From NCBI GenBank assembly GCA_963805925.1, contig CAWDWB010000010.1, positions 434,001 through 498,000 of the forward strand: a stretch of DNA of 64,000 nucleotides, given 5' to 3'. Positions 61,922 through 64,000 of this stretch are shown piece after piece. This DNA comes from CAMPKL01 sp963805925 (lineage in GTDB: Bacteria; Acidobacteriota; Terriglobia; Bryobacterales; UBA6623). Numbering within the stretch: the first letter of the stretch is position 1; each line of letters opens with the position of its first letter. The notes beneath the pieces were generated by a model. The model had not been told where the DNA came from, did no database searches, and saw only the letters and a list, made by a program, of their open reading frames with translations. The position numbers and the translations under genes were made by a program.

Positions 61922-63119
61922 ATGAAGCGCAACTCGCTGATTCTACTGACGCTAACGATTTCGTTCGTCCCCTGCCTGCCAGCCCAAGACGCCGCCCCTG
62001 CTGCAACGAATACCGGCGGCGCCCAAGTACCGTCATCCACAAAGTCAAACAATTCGAAAACCGCTCCTTCCAAAGAACAGCCAAAGGGCGGCCAGTTCCT
62101 CTACAGGATTCCCATCTTCACCGGCAACGTTGTTCTCGCATCGGGCGAAGTGCCGACGGAACGTGTTCTGATCAAGCGCGTTTGCGCCAGGCAAACGTAC
62201 AACGAAGGCTATACAGATGCCAAAGGCTATTTCAATTTTCAGCCTGGAGTGAACACCCAGTTCGATCTCATGCACGCAAGCGTTGGCAGCAGCGTCGGGA
62301 ATACGGTCTTCGGCGCTCCGACCATTCCGCGCCCCGAACTGCCCACAAACGGCGTAGAGATTGAAGGCTGCTCACTCGTTGCGGAGGCCCCCGGCTATCG
62401 TGCCAGCCCCATTCTTCTTTCGCGCTCGCGCTCCGATCGCGTCGGCCTCGGCACGATTGTCTTGACTCCCCTGGATCCGGCGGCCCGAGATGCCCTCGTC
62501 AACGCAAGTTCTCTCGCGGCGCCCAAGAAGGCCAAAGTCGGCTCTCGAAAAGGCTGTCAACGAACTCGCCAAAGGGCCGGCGGCGAACTCCGCGAAGGCT
62601 ATCGCTGATTTAGAGAAAGCCGTTGCACTGTATCCCGAATACGCCGAGGCATGGACCGTTATGGGCCAAGCCAGGGGGCAAATGGGCGACATTGAGGGTG
62701 CTCGCGGCAACTACGAGAAGGCCATCGCAGTCGATCCCAATTACGTGCCCGCTTATGGACCGTTGATTGCGCTCAGCGTCGATCGCCAGGACTGGGAGGC
62801 CGCCTCGCGGCTGGCCGGCTCTGTGCTCAGCGTGGACCCCTCCGACGTCACGTCGCGTTGGTTCAAGGCCGTGTCCGAGTATCAATTGGAACGATACGAC
62901 ACGGCCATGACTCTGCTCAACGAAATCGAGGCCGACCAAGCTGCGGTTCAGCAGTACCCGCAGAGTTACCAGATTGAGGGCTTGATCCTCGCCAAGCGCC
63001 AGCAACTTCCGGAGGCGGCGAAAGCGTTCCGTAGCTTCTTGGAACTGTCGCCGAATTCCGAAGCCAGCGATTCCATCCGAAAGAAGCTCTCGGAATGGCA
63101 GGCAAAGGGCGCAATCTGA
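61922..63119 (+). pseudogene. Exported carboxypeptidase-regulatory-like/TPR protein, frame broken by one apparent extra base
   Basis: First frame: signal peptide (LILLTLTISFVPCLPAQ), then a regulatory-like beta domain (GEVPTERVLIKRVCARQTYNEGYTDAKGYFNF, SLVAEAPGYRAS). Second frame: TPR repeats (KAIADLEKAVALYPEYAEAWTVMGQARGQMGD, ARGNYEKAIAVDPNYVPAYGPL, EAAKAFRSFLELSPNSEAS). Length is 3n+1; dropping one A of the AAA at 62534-62536 gives APKKAKSALEKAVNELAKG and one protein of 398 residues. Proteins of this make-up are frequent in Acidobacteria and probably assemble envelope complexes. GGAGG precedes the ATG. Confidence 0.87.
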
Positions 63120-63182
63120 AGCGGGCAAACTCCGGCGTTTGACGCCGTTTCCGCAGTGATGTAACACTCGTCGCACGAAACC

Positions 63183-64000
63183 ATGCGAACGACACGGCTG
63201 ACGATACTCTTCCTGATTGCTCTGGCCACGGCACTTGCCCAACAAGGCCAGTACGACCTACTGCTTAAGGGCGGCTATGTAATCGACCCCCGGAACGGTA
63301 TTTCCGGCCGGCGCGACGTGGCCATCTCGGGAGGCGTGATTGCGGCGGTAGAAGAGTCGATCGACGCCTCGAGAGCCGCACGCACGCTGGACGTCAGCGA
63401 ACTCTACATAACGCCGGGTTTGGTGGATTTACACGTTCACGTCTTCTCGACGACCAACATCCCCGACGCGTGGGCCGGCGATAACAGTTTGCAGCCGGAT
63501 CCCAACTTATTGCCGAGCGGGGTGACCACGGCGGTCGACGCCGGCAGTTCCGGGTGGCGCAACTTCGAGTTCTTCCGGCACACCGTCATCGACAAGCCAA
63601 ACTTGCAGACGCGCATTCTGGCGCTCATCAACATCGCCGGACTGGGAATGATTACCGACCTCCCCGAGCAAGGCGACTTCAATCCCGAAGAGGTCGCCCG
63701 CCTGGCGGCAAAGCACAAAGACGTCGTCGTCGGCGTCAAGAGCGCGCACTATCAACTTCCGGATTGGAAGTCGGTTGATGCGGCGGTCAAGGCTGGCACG
63801 CTGGCTAATATTCCGGTGATGGTGGATTTCGGTTACTTCTTGCCCGAACGACCGTTCTACGAACTGGTGCTCGAACGGTTGCGCCCTGGCGATATGCCGA
63901 CGCATGTGTTTCGCGGTCCGGTGCCGTGGGTCGACGCAAACGGCAAGCTCTACGATTATCTGAGAAAAGCGCGCGAACGCGGCATCAAGTTCGATGTCGG
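63183..64000 (+). CDS. Amidohydrolase (dihydroorotase/D-aminoacylase-like), cut by the window end
   Basis: First 272 residues of an exported amidohydrolase. A signal peptide (LTILFLIALATALAQ) precedes the domain; the metal motif is PGLVDLHVHVF (HxH), DAGSSGW follows, and VVGVKSAHY holds the probable carboxylated lysine. The pattern is that of the amidohydrolase/deacetylase group that acts on N-acyl amino acids or related amides. The gene continues beyond base 64000. It begins 64 bases after the TPR gene. Confidence 0.88.
   Translation, partial: MRTTRLTILFLIALATALAQQGQYDLLLKGGYVIDPRNGISGRRDVAISGGVIAAVEESIDASRAARTLDVSELYITPGLVDLHVHVFSTTNIPDAWAGDNSLQPDPNLLPSGVTTAVDAGSSGWRNFEFFRHTVIDKPNLQTRILALINIAGLGMITDLPEQGDFNPEEVARLAAKHKDVVVGVKSAHYQLPDWKSVDAAVKAGTLANIPVMVDFGYFLPERPFYELVLERLRPGDMPTHVFRGPVPWVDANGKLYDYLRKARERGIKFDV

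Overview
The window looks like a piece of an Acidobacteriota chromosome, most likely a Bryobacterales/Solibacter relative. This is an inference from the gene content: a BNR/Asp-box protein ending in a TIGR03437-type C-terminal domain, a regulatory-like-domain plus TPR protein of a familiar acidobacterial type, PEP-CTERM and Tat-secreted enzymes, many secreted glycan-active proteins, and high GC throughout. No rRNA, tRNA, CRISPR array, prophage or insertion sequence was seen. Genes sit in short operons on both strands, often with 4-base stop/start overlaps.

Layout. 1-5 kb: secreted M48 metalloprotease with a duplicated C-terminal domain, ilvE, and a minus-strand operon of ECF sigma factor, Cys-less anti-sigma factor, Spy/CpxP-like protein and cupin. 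5-10.5 kb: an Nramp-related transporter facing a four-gene iron operon (DtxR/MntR-like repressor, membrane-anchored DtxR-FeoA-FeoA fusion, FeoB G protein, FeoB permease) with two palindromes in front of it. 10.5-18.5 kb: BNR protein, a PLP-dependent dehydratase with no ATG/GTG/TTG start, MsrP, an enlarged zinc alcohol dehydrogenase, an SCO1-like lipoprotein and a frameshifted hydrolase. 18.5-26.3 kb: nagA, a GntP permease, nth, a VTT/DedA protein, a YdjM-like membrane protein, a diacylglycerol kinase-like protein and ligA. 26.3-36.6 kb: an exopolysaccharide region (fused glycosyltransferase-phosphoglycosyltransferase, methyltransferase, ATP-grasp, HAD, then on the minus strand a FecR-like protein, a DegT aminotransferase, a Wzy-like polymerase, GT4 and a CobQ-like protein that has lost its amidotransferase residues). 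36.8-49.8 kb: mixed metabolic, secreted and housekeeping genes including hisS. 49.9-64 kb: a plant-polysaccharide and D-amino-acid region (GH67, GH43, enolase-superfamily enzyme, D-serine/threonine lyase-like with RidA), a PEP-CTERM protein, an epimerase, an MBL-fold enzyme and a truncated amidohydrolase.

Two themes stand out. First, four otherwise intact genes are broken by five apparent one-base insertions, and deleting one base at each site restores family motifs. This pattern fits base-calling or assembly error better than four independent pseudogenes. Second, the feo operon has an unusual architecture: FeoB is split at its G-domain/permease junction, a DtxR-type module is tied to the membrane and fused to two FeoA domains, and the soluble repressor carries MntR-type metal ligands. 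No wholly new system can be claimed from sequence alone; the feo operon and the CobQ-like gene are the best candidates for follow-up.
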